Source of the DNA: Sphingobium yanoikuyae
Lineage (GTDB): Bacteria > Pseudomonadota > Alphaproteobacteria > Sphingomonadales > Sphingomonadaceae
Reading direction: 5' to 3'
DNA: 64,000 nt
Assembly: GCF_013001025.1 (NCBI RefSeq)
Contig: NZ_CP053021.1
Span: 62,001 to 126,000, forward strand
Below the pieces are notes generated by a model. It had not been told where the DNA came from. It made no database searches and worked only from the letters and a program-made list of their open reading frames with translations. Within the stretch, counting starts at the first letter, position 1. Every line of letters starts with the position of its first letter. Shown here in pieces: positions 17,547-25,868 of the stretch. Both the position numbers and the translations under genes were made by a program.

Positions 17547-17577
17547 GGCGCCCGGTAAGACCGAGGAGTCACAGGGT

Positions 17578-18564
17578 ATGAACGCTTTCACCGATATTCC
17601 GCAGGGGACGGACCTGCGCGCGGAAATCGACCGCCTGCGCAAGGAGCGCAACGCCGTCATCCTGGGCCATTATTACCAGTCGCCCGAGATTCAGGATCTG
17701 TCCGATTTCGTCGGTGACAGCCTGGAACTGTCGCGCAAGGCGGCCGAGACCGACGCCGATGTCATCGCTTTCTGTGGCGTGCGCTTCATGGCCGAAACGG
17801 CGAAGATATTGTCGCCGCAGAAGATCGTCGTGCTGCCCGACATGGACGCCGGCTGCAGCCTGGAAGACAGCTGCCCGCCCGCCCAGTTCAAGGCGTTCCG
17901 CGAGGCGCATCCCGATCATATTGCGCTGAGCTACATCAACTGTTCGGCCGAGGTGAAGGCGCTGTCCGACATCATCGTGACATCGTCGTCGGCCGAGAAG
18001 ATCCTGGCGCAGATCCCCAAGGAGCAGAAGATCATCTTCGGCCCCGACAAGCATCTGGGCGGCTATCTCAAGCGCAAGCTGGGCCGCGACATGCTGCTGT
18101 GGCCGGGCGTGTGCATCGTGCATGAGGCGTTCAGCGAGACCGAATTGCTGAAGCTGAAGGCGCAGCATCCCGACGCGCCGGTCGCCGCGCACCCGGAATG
18201 CCCGCCCTATATCGTCGACCATGCCGATTATGTCGGGTCGACCAGCGGCATCCTGGACTTTGCCAAGACGATGCCGGGCGACACGCTGATTGTCGCCACC
18301 GAACCGCATATCATCCACCAGATGCAGAAGGCGGTGCCGGCCAAGAATTTCATCGGCGCGCCGGGCGCGGACGGCAACTGCAACTGCAATATCTGTCCCT
18401 ATATGGCGCTCAACACGATGGAGAAGCTCTATCTGTCGCTGCGCGACCTGAGCCCGCGCATCGAGATGGACGAGACACTGCGCGTCGCCGCCAAGAAGAG
18501 CCTGGACCGGATGCTGGAAATGGCCAGCGGCACGGTCGGCCAGGGCGATCTGGGCGCACGCTGA
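17578..18564 (+). CDS. nadA: Quinolinate synthase
   Basis: 328 residues. NadA condenses iminoaspartate with dihydroxyacetone phosphate to quinolinate using a [4Fe-4S] cluster. Cluster ligands are C122 (INCSAEVKA), C208 (HPECPPYIVDHADYVGS) and one of the C-terminal cysteines in CNCNICPYM (268-273). Substrate motifs HYYQSPEIQDLSDFVGDS and PDMDAGCSLEDSCP are intact. It has GAGGAGTCAC-like ribosome-binding sequence upstream. nadC is 3.6 kb downstream on the same strand; nadB or aspartate dehydrogenase is not in the window. Confidence 0.96.
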   Translation: MNAFTDIPQGTDLRAEIDRLRKERNAVILGHYYQSPEIQDLSDFVGDSLELSRKAAETDADVIAFCGVRFMAETAKILSPQKIVVLPDMDAGCSLEDSCPPAQFKAFREAHPDHIALSYINCSAEVKALSDIIVTSSSAEKILAQIPKEQKIIFGPDKHLGGYLKRKLGRDMLLWPGVCIVHEAFSETELLKLKAQHPDAPVAAHPECPPYIVDHADYVGSTSGILDFAKTMPGDTLIVATEPHIIHQMQKAVPAKNFIGAPGADGNCNCNICPYMALNTMEKLYLSLRDLSPRIEMDETLRVAAKKSLDRMLEMASGTVGQGDLGAR

Positions 18565-18588
18565 GGATAGACGGGGGAGGTCGGTCAC

Positions 18589-20004
18589 ATGGTCAACCTC
18601 CCCGACAGCGACTTCGGCCTTTTCTATTATATCCTCGAATGGGCGATCCGCATCGGCGCGCTGATCGCTGTGCCCTTTCGCCGGACGCCGGCGGCGACGC
18701 GGGCATGGCTGCTGCTGATCTTCTTCCTGCCGGTGCCGGGGCTGATCCTGTTCTGGATCATCGGCAGCCCGCGTTTCCCCGAATGGCGGCGCGACCGGTT
18801 CGGCGAGCTTGATCCCTGGTTCGGCGGCATTGCGGCGCGGCTGCTGCCCCATGCGCCGTCACCCGATCCTGATCGTGCGCCGATCATCGACCTGGCCGCA
18901 AAGCTGGGCAAGATGCCGGCGACCGGCGGCAACCGGGTCGATCTGATCTTCGACTATATCGTGGCGATCGACCGGCTGGTGGCCGACATTAACGCCGCGC
19001 GGCACAGCGTGCGCATCCTGGTCTATATCTTTGCCGATGATGCGGTGGGACGGCGGGTGGCCGATGCGCTGGGCGCGGCGGTGAAGCGCGGCGTCACCGT
19101 GCAGGTGATGTATGATCCGGTCGGATCGCGGCCCTGGCGCAAGGGGATGGAAGCGATGCTGACCGCGGCGGGCGTCGAGTTGTGCGCTGCGCTGCCGTTC
19201 CGCTGGATCCGCGGGCGAACAAGGCGCGACATGCGCAACCATCGCAAGCTGTTCGTGATCGACGGGGTGATCGGCCATGTCGGATCGCAGAATATCGTCG
19301 CGCGCGACTTCAAGCCCGGCATCGTCAACCAGGAACTGGTGGCGCGGGTGGCCGGGCCGGTGGTGGCGGAGCTGGAGGCGCTGGTGCGCGCCGACTGGTA
19401 TATGGAGACGCACCAGTTGCCCGAGGGGCCGGTGGTCATTCCCGAGCCGGCCGGCGACGCGGTGACGCAATTGCTGCCGAGCGGGTCCAACTATCCGCTG
19501 GAAGGGTTCAAGACGCTGCTGGTGTGGCAGTTGCACCAGGCGCGCAGCCATGTGATGCTGGTGACGCCCTATTTCATTCCCGACGATGATCTGGTCGATG
19601 CGATGCGCACGGCGGTGGTGCGCGGGGTGAAGGTCGACCTGATCGTGTCCAAGCCGGTCGACCAGTGGCTGGTCCATGCGGCGCAGGCCTCCTATTATGC
19701 CGAGCTGATGGCGGCGGGCATCGGCATCCACGCCCATCGGCCGGAATTCGTCCATGCCAAGACGGTCAGCATCGACGGTCGGCTGGCGGTGGTCGGCTCC
19801 TCCAATGTCGACATGCGCAGTTTCGAGCTGAACGAGGAGGCGAGCCTGCTCATCTATGACGCGGAAACGGTGGCGGCGGTGGAGCTGGTGCAGCGTCGTT
19901 TCATGGCGCGGGCGGAGACGCTGGACCGCGAAACATGGCGGGCGCGGCCGCTCTATCGCAAGGTTGCGGAAAATGTCGCGCGGATGGTCGGCTCGCTGTT
20001 GTAA
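18589..20004 (+). CDS. Cardiolipin synthase (phospholipase D family)
   Basis: 471 residues. Two N-terminal membrane helices (FYYILEWAIRIGALIAV and WLLLIFFLPVPGLILFWII) precede two HKD motifs: H218-K220-D225 in NHRKLFVIDG and H389-K391-D396 in VHAKTVSIDG, followed by GSSNVDMRSFELNEE. This layout is that of ClsA-type cardiolipin synthase, which joins two phosphatidylglycerols in the inner membrane. It starts 24 bases after nadA. Confidence 0.92.
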   Translation: MVNLPDSDFGLFYYILEWAIRIGALIAVPFRRTPAATRAWLLLIFFLPVPGLILFWIIGSPRFPEWRRDRFGELDPWFGGIAARLLPHAPSPDPDRAPIIDLAAKLGKMPATGGNRVDLIFDYIVAIDRLVADINAARHSVRILVYIFADDAVGRRVADALGAAVKRGVTVQVMYDPVGSRPWRKGMEAMLTAAGVELCAALPFRWIRGRTRRDMRNHRKLFVIDGVIGHVGSQNIVARDFKPGIVNQELVARVAGPVVAELEALVRADWYMETHQLPEGPVVIPEPAGDAVTQLLPSGSNYPLEGFKTLLVWQLHQARSHVMLVTPYFIPDDDLVDAMRTAVVRGVKVDLIVSKPVDQWLVHAAQASYYAELMAAGIGIHAHRPEFVHAKTVSIDGRLAVVGSSNVDMRSFELNEEASLLIYDAETVAAVELVQRRFMARAETLDRETWRARPLYRKVAENVARMVGSLL

Positions 20005-20036
20005 CGGCCCCGCATCATCGCCTATCGCATCGGGCC

Positions 20037-22163
20037 ATGAGACATAAGCTGACGCTCCGTTCCGCCCTGATGGCGATCGCCATCGCTTCCGCTCCTGCCC
20101 TGATCGCCGCCGCGCCCGCCACGGGTGACGATCCCTATCTCTGGTTGGAGGATATCGAGGGCGCTAAGGCGATCGCGCAGGTCGAGCAGTGGAATGGCGA
20201 GACGGAAAAGCTGTTGCGGGCCAGCCCGCGGTTCGAGGCGGACCGGGCGCGCGCGCGCGCGATCCTGGACGATGAAAGCCAGATTGCGGTGCCCGACAAG
20301 GTGATGGGCGATCGCGTCACCAATTTGTGGCGCGACGCCAAGAATCCGCGCGGCCTGTGGCGGTCGAGCGACCTGGCATCCTATCTGGCGGGCAAGCCCA
20401 ACTGGACGACGATCATCGACGTCGATGCGCTGGGCAAGGCGGAGGGCAAGAGCTGGGTCTGGCATGGCGCCGATTGCCTGGCGCCCGATTATAGTCGCTG
20501 CCTGATCTCGCTGAGCGCGGGCGGCACCGATGCCGATGTGGTGCGCGAATATGACCTCGCCACCGGCAAGTTCGTCGAGGGCGGCTTCACCCTGCCCGAA
20601 GCCAAGAGCGACGTCGCCTGGGCGGACAAGGACACGCTGCTGGTCGGCACCGACTATGGCGCGGGATCGCTGACCGCGTCGGGTTATCCGCGCATCGTCA
20701 AGCGCTGGAAGCGGGGCACGCCGCTGTCGTCGGCGACCTTGGTCAAGGAAGGCGTGGACAGCGACATTTCGGTGCGGCCGCGCGTCGAGCAGGATGGGAC
20801 CAAGCGCTGGGTCTTCATCGACCGGGCGCTGACCTTCTACACCAACGACCTCTATATCGAGGGCGCGAACGGCGAGCTGATCCGCACGCCGGTGCCCGAC
20901 ACGGCCGATTTTCGCGGCCTGATCGGCGGGCAGATGATCGTGCTGCTGAACAAACCGCTGGGTGATATTCCGACCGGATCGCTGGTGTCCTGGCCGATCG
21001 CCGATGTGGCGGCGGGCAAGGCGGGCGCGCCGCAGGTCGTGCTGAAGCCGACCGCGACCACCGTGGTCGAAGAAGTGCGCACCACCGACAATATCCTGTG
21101 GGTGAAGCAGCTCGACAATGTCTCGGGTGTGCTGCTGGCGATGACCCGCGACGCCGCCACCGGCCGCTGGACCAGCCGTTCGGTGCCGCTGGCCGACAAG
21201 GCGACGGTCCATCTGGTCGGCACCGACGACAAGGGCGACCGGGTCTTCGCTTCGGTCGAGGGAATGCTGACCCCGCCCAGCCTGATGGTGGCAGGGGCGC
21301 AGGGAGCCGCGCAAACGATCCAGCAACTGCCCGCGCGCTTCGACGCCAGCCAGTTCGTAGTGGAGCAGCGCTTCGCCACGTCGAAGGACGGGACGAAAGT
21401 GCCCTATTTCCTGGCGCGCAAGAAGGGCGTGACGGGGCCGGTCCCGGCGTTCATCCATGCCTATGGCGGGTTCCGCGCGGCGCAGACGCCGACCTACCTC
21501 ACCACCGAACCCTATCGTGCCGGGCCGCTGGGGCTGTTCTGGGTCGAGGATGGCAATGCCTATGTCCTCGCCAATATCCGGGGCGGCGGCGAATATGGCC
21601 CGGCCTGGCATCAGGATGCGCTGCGCGAGAAGCGCCAGAATGCGTTCGACGATCTGGCGGCGGTGGCCGAGGATCTGGTCAAGACCGGCGTGTCGACCAA
21701 GGGCGATATCGGCATTTCCGGCCGCTCCAACGGCGGCGTGCTGGTGGGCGCGGCGATGACGCAGCGGCCCGACCTCTATGGCGCGGTGATCGCGGGATCG
21801 CCGCTGGAGGATATGAAGCGCTATTCGCACCTGTCGGCTGGCGCGTCGTGGGTGGCGGAATATGGCGATCCCGATGTGCCGTCGGACTGGGCGTTCATGT
21901 CCAAATGGTCGCCCTATCAGAATGTGAAGACCGGGGTGCACTATCCGCCCGCCTTCTTCTACCTGTCGACCAAGGATGACCGGGTGCATCCGGGCCATGC
22001 GCGCAAGATGGCGGCGAAGCTGAAGGCGACCGGCGGCACGGTCTATTATCATGAATATCGCGAGGGCGGCCATTCGGTCGGCGCCGACCATGCCGAGGAT
22101 GCGGTGCGCGCGGCGCTGCTGCACGCCTTTCTGACTCGCGAACTGGTGGAGAAGAAAAAGTGA
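20037..22163 (+). CDS. Prolyl oligopeptidase family serine peptidase (S9A), secreted
   Basis: 708 residues from the ATG giving MRHKLTLRSALMAIAIASAPALIAAAP, a signal peptide. DDPYLWLEDIEGAKA is the usual S9A opening, followed by a beta-propeller and a C-terminal alpha/beta hydrolase with catalytic serine S564 in GRSNGG, the acid in KDDRVHPGH and the histidine in EGGHSVGAD. It would cleave peptides in the periplasm, commonly after proline. It overlaps nadC by 4 bases (GTGA), tying it to the NAD genes. Confidence 0.93.
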   Translation: MRHKLTLRSALMAIAIASAPALIAAAPATGDDPYLWLEDIEGAKAIAQVEQWNGETEKLLRASPRFEADRARARAILDDESQIAVPDKVMGDRVTNLWRDAKNPRGLWRSSDLASYLAGKPNWTTIIDVDALGKAEGKSWVWHGADCLAPDYSRCLISLSAGGTDADVVREYDLATGKFVEGGFTLPEAKSDVAWADKDTLLVGTDYGAGSLTASGYPRIVKRWKRGTPLSSATLVKEGVDSDISVRPRVEQDGTKRWVFIDRALTFYTNDLYIEGANGELIRTPVPDTADFRGLIGGQMIVLLNKPLGDIPTGSLVSWPIADVAAGKAGAPQVVLKPTATTVVEEVRTTDNILWVKQLDNVSGVLLAMTRDAATGRWTSRSVPLADKATVHLVGTDDKGDRVFASVEGMLTPPSLMVAGAQGAAQTIQQLPARFDASQFVVEQRFATSKDGTKVPYFLARKKGVTGPVPAFIHAYGGFRAAQTPTYLTTEPYRAGPLGLFWVEDGNAYVLANIRGGGEYGPAWHQDALREKRQNAFDDLAAVAEDLVKTGVSTKGDIGISGRSNGGVLVGAAMTQRPDLYGAVIAGSPLEDMKRYSHLSAGASWVAEYGDPDVPSDWAFMSKWSPYQNVKTGVHYPPAFFYLSTKDDRVHPGHARKMAAKLKATGGTVYYHEYREGGHSVGADHAEDAVRAALLHAFLTRELVEKKK

Positions 22164-23014
22164 GCGCGGCTTTCACGCTGGAAGGGTTCGACCTTGACGC
22201 CTTTGTCGCTTCGACGCTGGCGGAGGATCTGGGGCCGGACGGCCGCGACGTCACCAGCGAGGCGGTGATCCCGGCCGATGCGATCTTCGACGGCGTGATG
22301 GACAGCCGCGACGCGGTGACGCTCGCCGGCCTGCCGATCGCGGTTGCCTTCTTCCGCGCGCTCGATCCCGATGTCGAGATCGCGCTGCTGCATCAGGATG
22401 GCGACCGGGTGGCGGCGGGGACCGACATCATGCGCATCCGGGGCAAGGCGCGCGCGCTGCTGACGGCCGAGCGGTCGGCGCTCAACACGGTGCAGCATCT
22501 GACCGGCATCGCCACCATGACGCGCGCCTATGTCGATGCGATCCTGGGCACGGGCGCGACCTTGCTGGATACGCGCAAGACGATCCCCGGCCTGCGCCGG
22601 CTGGAGAAATATGCCACCCGCATGGGCGGCGCGACCAATCATCGCATGGGCCTGTGGGATGCGGCGATGATCAAGGACAATCATGTCGCGGTCGCCGGGT
22701 CGGTCGAGGAAGCGGCGCGCCGTGCGGTTGCCGCCGGCATCGCGAATATCATCGTAGAGGTCGACCGGGTCGACCAGATCGAGCCGGCGCTGGCCGCTGG
22801 CGCCACCCATTTGCTGCTCGACAATATGGATGCAGCCACGCTGCGCGGCGCCGTCACCCTGGTCGGCGGACGGGTGCCGACCGAAGCATCGGGCGGCGTC
22901 ACGCTGGAGACGATCCGCGCCAAGGCGGAGACCGGCGTCAGCTATATCAGCGTCGGTCGCCTCACCCAATCTGCCCCTGCCGCCGACATCGGACTGGATT
23001 TTTCCCATGCGTAA
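22160..23014 (+). CDS. nadC: Nicotinate-nucleotide pyrophosphorylase (carboxylating)
   Basis: 284 residues from a GTG overlapping the peptidase stop. NadC converts quinolinate and PRPP to nicotinate mononucleotide. Conserved segments are EDLGPDGRDVTSEAVIP, LTAERSALNTVQHLTGIATMT, DTRKTIPGLRRLEKYA, GGATNHRMGLWDAAMIKDNH and the C-terminal SGGV/ISVGRLTQSAPAADIGLDF. It continues the pathway from nadA upstream. Confidence 0.96.
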   Translation: MSAAFTLEGFDLDAFVASTLAEDLGPDGRDVTSEAVIPADAIFDGVMDSRDAVTLAGLPIAVAFFRALDPDVEIALLHQDGDRVAAGTDIMRIRGKARALLTAERSALNTVQHLTGIATMTRAYVDAILGTGATLLDTRKTIPGLRRLEKYATRMGGATNHRMGLWDAAMIKDNHVAVAGSVEEAARRAVAAGIANIIVEVDRVDQIEPALAAGATHLLLDNMDAATLRGAVTLVGGRVPTEASGGVTLETIRAKAETGVSYISVGRLTQSAPAADIGLDFSHA

Positions 23015-23714
23015 ATATCTGCTGCCCCTGATCGCCCTGCTGCTGCCCGGCATCGCCCACGCCCAGGCCAATCAGTGCCGCCTGCCCGAGATCATCGCCC
23101 GCCCGCAGGTGGAGGGGCCGAGCGCCGACGAGCCCAAGCGGGTGCTGCCGATCGGCTATTACACGCTGGCCGTCAGTTGGAGCCCGCAATATTGCAAGAC
23201 GTCGCGGGGCGGCGCCCGCGATGCCTTCCAGTGCGGGTCGGGCAATGATTTCGGTTTCACCCTGCATGGCCTGTGGCCCGATGGCTATGGCAAGGAATGG
23301 CCGCAATATTGCAAACCGGCCGCGCCGTTGCCGCGCAAGGTGATCAGCGAGCATCTCTGTTCGACGCCTTCGGTGCAACTGATTCAGCATGAATGGGTCA
23401 AGCATGGCACCTGCATGCCGACCACGCCGACCAAATTCTTTGCTCTGTCGCGCAAGCTCTATCAGGCGCTGCGCTATCCCGACATGGCGGCGCTGGCCGC
23501 GCGGCCGACCCTGTCGGCGCAGGATTTCGCCAAGGCGTTCGCGGCGGAGAACAAGGGCATGGTCGCCGATGGCATCCGCCTGAACGTCAACCGCGACGGC
23601 GCGCTGAGCGAAGTGTGGATCTGCATGGACCGCAAATTTCGTTACATGGCCTGCCCGCCGCAGCAGGGTGGCGTGCGCGACCGGGCGCAGCTGCGGATCG
23701 AGCCGAGAGGCTGA
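23007..23714 (+). CDS. Ribonuclease T2 family protein
   Basis: 235 residues with signal peptide MRKYLLPLIALLLPGIAHAQ. Both active-site blocks are present: HGLWPD at 87-92 (H87) and HEWVKHGTC at 128-136 (H128, E129, K132, H133). Family enzymes cut RNA non-specifically via 2',3'-cyclic phosphates and act in the periplasm. The ATG lies inside the last 8 bases of nadC, so it is translationally coupled. Confidence 0.94.
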   Translation: MRKYLLPLIALLLPGIAHAQANQCRLPEIIARPQVEGPSADEPKRVLPIGYYTLAVSWSPQYCKTSRGGARDAFQCGSGNDFGFTLHGLWPDGYGKEWPQYCKPAAPLPRKVISEHLCSTPSVQLIQHEWVKHGTCMPTTPTKFFALSRKLYQALRYPDMAALAARPTLSAQDFAKAFAAENKGMVADGIRLNVNRDGALSEVWICMDRKFRYMACPPQQGGVRDRAQLRIEPRG

Positions 23715-23734
23715 TCTGGGTCAGCCGTCGCCGA

Positions 23735-24157
23735 TCAGCCGTCGATCGTCACTGTCGAGGGATGGTGGCGATCGAGATGCTTGCGGATGATGCGCAGATT
23801 CTTCGTGTTCGACTTGTAGAGAAAGTCGAAGATGTCGCCGGCAAAGGGAATGGCGCCGACCAGCGTGTCGACGCCGACATTGGCGGCCATGCGGGTGAGC
23901 TGCCATTTCGACAGACCGAGATTGCGGGCTTCCCACACGATCCAGGCGCCCATGGCGGCGGTCGCGATGTCGCCGACGACGGGGACGAGACCGATCAGGC
24001 TGTCCATGCCGACCCGGCGCTTCGTGCCGGGGATGACGAACAGTCCCTCCAGCACGGCCTCCATCATCTCGATCCGGCGACGGATCGAGGCGGGGTCGCG
24101 GCCGAAACCGGGCATGTCACGAACAAGGTCATCGAACTGCTTGGCCGAAACGGGCAT
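23735..24157 (-). CDS. DUF4112 domain-containing protein
   Basis: 140 residues, start ATG preceded by TTGGAG at good spacing; an in-frame TTG 15 bases earlier is part of that ribosome-binding site. The sequence has FVIPGTKRRVGMDSLIGLVPVVGD and VGVDTLVGAIPFAGDIFDFLYKSNTKN, the two repeats characteristic of DUF4112 membrane proteins, with hydrophobic stretches between. Function unknown. It follows the solute-binding lipoprotein gene on the same strand after 65 bases and converges on the RNase T2 gene. Confidence 0.85.
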   Translation of the reverse strand: MPVSAKQFDDLVRDMPGFGRDPASIRRRIEMMEAVLEGLFVIPGTKRRVGMDSLIGLVPVVGDIATAAMGAWIVWEARNLGLSKWQLTRMAANVGVDTLVGAIPFAGDIFDFLYKSNTKNLRIIRKHLDRHHPSTVTIDG

Positions 24158-24222
24158 TCCATCACTCTCCAAAGCCCCGTGCTGCCGGATAACGTCCGGC
24201 GCGGCAAAAAGGGCGCAGACCC

Positions 24223-25725
24223 TTAATTGGTGCTGCGGAAGAGATGGTTCAATGGGTGGCGGCCACGCGGCGAGGGCAGAAAGCCGCTGAGCCGTTTTGA
24301 CACCAGAGACCAGCGGATCGGTGCGCCGAGCGGGATATAGCCATCATGGCCCTGAATCAGGCCCACCGCCTGGGCGACGCGGGCGGCGCGCTCCTCCGCC
24401 GTGCTGGCGAGGCTGGCGGCCTGCAGCGCGGCTTCGCCCTCCGGGCTGCAGTGAATCTTGCGGGCACAGCCGATGCGGCCGAGATACCAGAGCGCGCTGT
24501 CATAGGCGGCGACCTCGTCGATCAGGGACAGGTCCGCCTTGTCGGCCAGATCGACCCGCTCTGCGGCAAGGCCGATGGCGCCCAGATCGCGCGCCAACAG
24601 GCCGAACAACAGGGTCGAGCCGGGGCCGGCGGGCAGGGCGATGCGCAGCGGCGGCGGATCGCCATGGGTGCCACGCCAGCGGTCGATGATGGCGCGGCCC
24701 TGTGCGCGGCGATCATCCATCGCCTGCCCGACCCAGGCGGGCGTGGGCGGCGCCACCGGCAGGTCGAGCTGGCCGGGCAGCAACTGCTCGCTGATCGCCC
24801 AGCCGCCCAGCGGGAACATCTGGAGCAGCTGGTTGCGATCGACCGCCATGTTGATTGCGGCGCGCACGCCGTCATCGTCAAGCAGATCGCCCTTGCCGGT
24901 GACGGCAAGGCCCAGCAGCCCCTGCACCGGGTCCATCCGCACCGCGTCGCGATCGATGCCGGCGGGCACCAGCAGGGGCAGGTCGGCATAGCGGCCGCCC
25001 AGCACCAGCGCCGACTGTTTCTCGCGGAAGCGGATGATGGCGAGGGACGCGCGCTCGGCGCGCAGCACGCGGGTCTGCCAGGCGGGGACGCCGGCTTCCT
25101 CTTCATCGCTGTCGGCATCGTCGCCGCTGAGGCGATCGACCGGGGCGAGCATCGCCGCGCCGCTGCGCCAGACGCTGCGATAGGGGCCGGTGCCGCCGTC
25201 GCGCGACAGCACCGCCATTTGCGGTTGGGCCAGCATCTGCAGCACATAGGGGCGGGCGGCGGCCATGCGAATCTCGATCACCTCGCCGGTCATCGGCACG
25301 ACCGCCTGCACCGCGTCGAGGGGCCCGTCGGGGTCGAGCTGGCGCAGCATTTCGATCCGCGCCATCAGCATGCGGGCGACATCGGGCGCGGTGACGCGGG
25401 CGCCATTGGCCCAAAAGGCGCGGCGCAGGCGGAAAATATAGCTGCGCCCGTCATCCTCCACGACCCAGCGCTGGGCGAGGGCCGGCAATATGTCGCCGCC
25501 GGCATCGAAGGCGACCAGCCCCTGGGCGGTCGCCTCCAGGATCAGCTTGGCCGCCGGATTGGGCAGGTTCTGCAAGGGCTTGGCAAGTTCGGTGCGGCTG
25601 CCGATGACGCTGACCACCACCGGGCCGCTGCCTTCGTCGGAGCAGCTGCCGAGCGCGAGGCTGGCCCCGGCGATCAGGGCGGCGCGGCGCGACAGGCGAC
25701 GCAGGCGAGGCGAGACGGCGAACAT
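24223..25725 (-). CDS. Family 5 extracellular solute-binding lipoprotein (peptide/nickel type), orphan
   Basis: 500 residues. An arginine-rich start (SPRLRRLSRRAALIAGASLALGSC) combines a twin-arginine-like run with a lipobox cysteine near residue 28. The body matches SBP_bac_5: LPNPAAKLILEATAQGLVAFD, then ILPALAQRWVVEDDGRSYIFRLR. Such proteins normally deliver oligopeptides, nickel or haem to an ABC permease. No permease or ATPase gene lies nearby, so it may work with an importer encoded elsewhere or in another role. Ligand unknown. Confidence 0.85.
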   Translation of the reverse strand: MFAVSPRLRRLSRRAALIAGASLALGSCSDEGSGPVVVSVIGSRTELAKPLQNLPNPAAKLILEATAQGLVAFDAGGDILPALAQRWVVEDDGRSYIFRLRRAFWANGARVTAPDVARMLMARIEMLRQLDPDGPLDAVQAVVPMTGEVIEIRMAAARPYVLQMLAQPQMAVLSRDGGTGPYRSVWRSGAAMLAPVDRLSGDDADSDEEEAGVPAWQTRVLRAERASLAIIRFREKQSALVLGGRYADLPLLVPAGIDRDAVRMDPVQGLLGLAVTGKGDLLDDDGVRAAINMAVDRNQLLQMFPLGGWAISEQLLPGQLDLPVAPPTPAWVGQAMDDRRAQGRAIIDRWRGTHGDPPPLRIALPAGPGSTLLFGLLARDLGAIGLAAERVDLADKADLSLIDEVAAYDSALWYLGRIGCARKIHCSPEGEAALQAASLASTAEERAARVAQAVGLIQGHDGYIPLGAPIRWSLVSKRLSGFLPSPRGRHPLNHLFRSTN

Positions 25726-25784
25726 GCAGGAACGGGCTTAGCCGGACGGGGCGCCGCCGCCAACCGCGATCGGCGCTTTTGCTA

Positions 25785-25802
25785 ATGTCACAAAACCGAC
25801 AT
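25785..25802 (+). promoter_or_regulatory. Candidate Pho box upstream of the OprO/P-type porin
   Basis: The 18-base stretch ATGTCAC-AAAA-CCGACAT matches the PhoB direct-repeat consensus CTGTCAT-AAAA-CTGTCAT at 5 of 7 positions in each half with the exact spacer. It lies 66 bases before the porin start. The agreement with a phosphate-selective porin downstream makes the call plausible, but it is a single visual match. Confidence 0.5.
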
Positions 25803-25868
25803 CTGAAAGACGCTGCAATGTAACATAAGATTCATACTGGCGTCCCCGAAACAGGGGAATGGACAGGA

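Noticed and set aside
20022..22124. 700-codon antisense frame across the prolyl oligopeptidase
   Set aside because: No ribosome-binding site or domain; shadow of the S9A gene.
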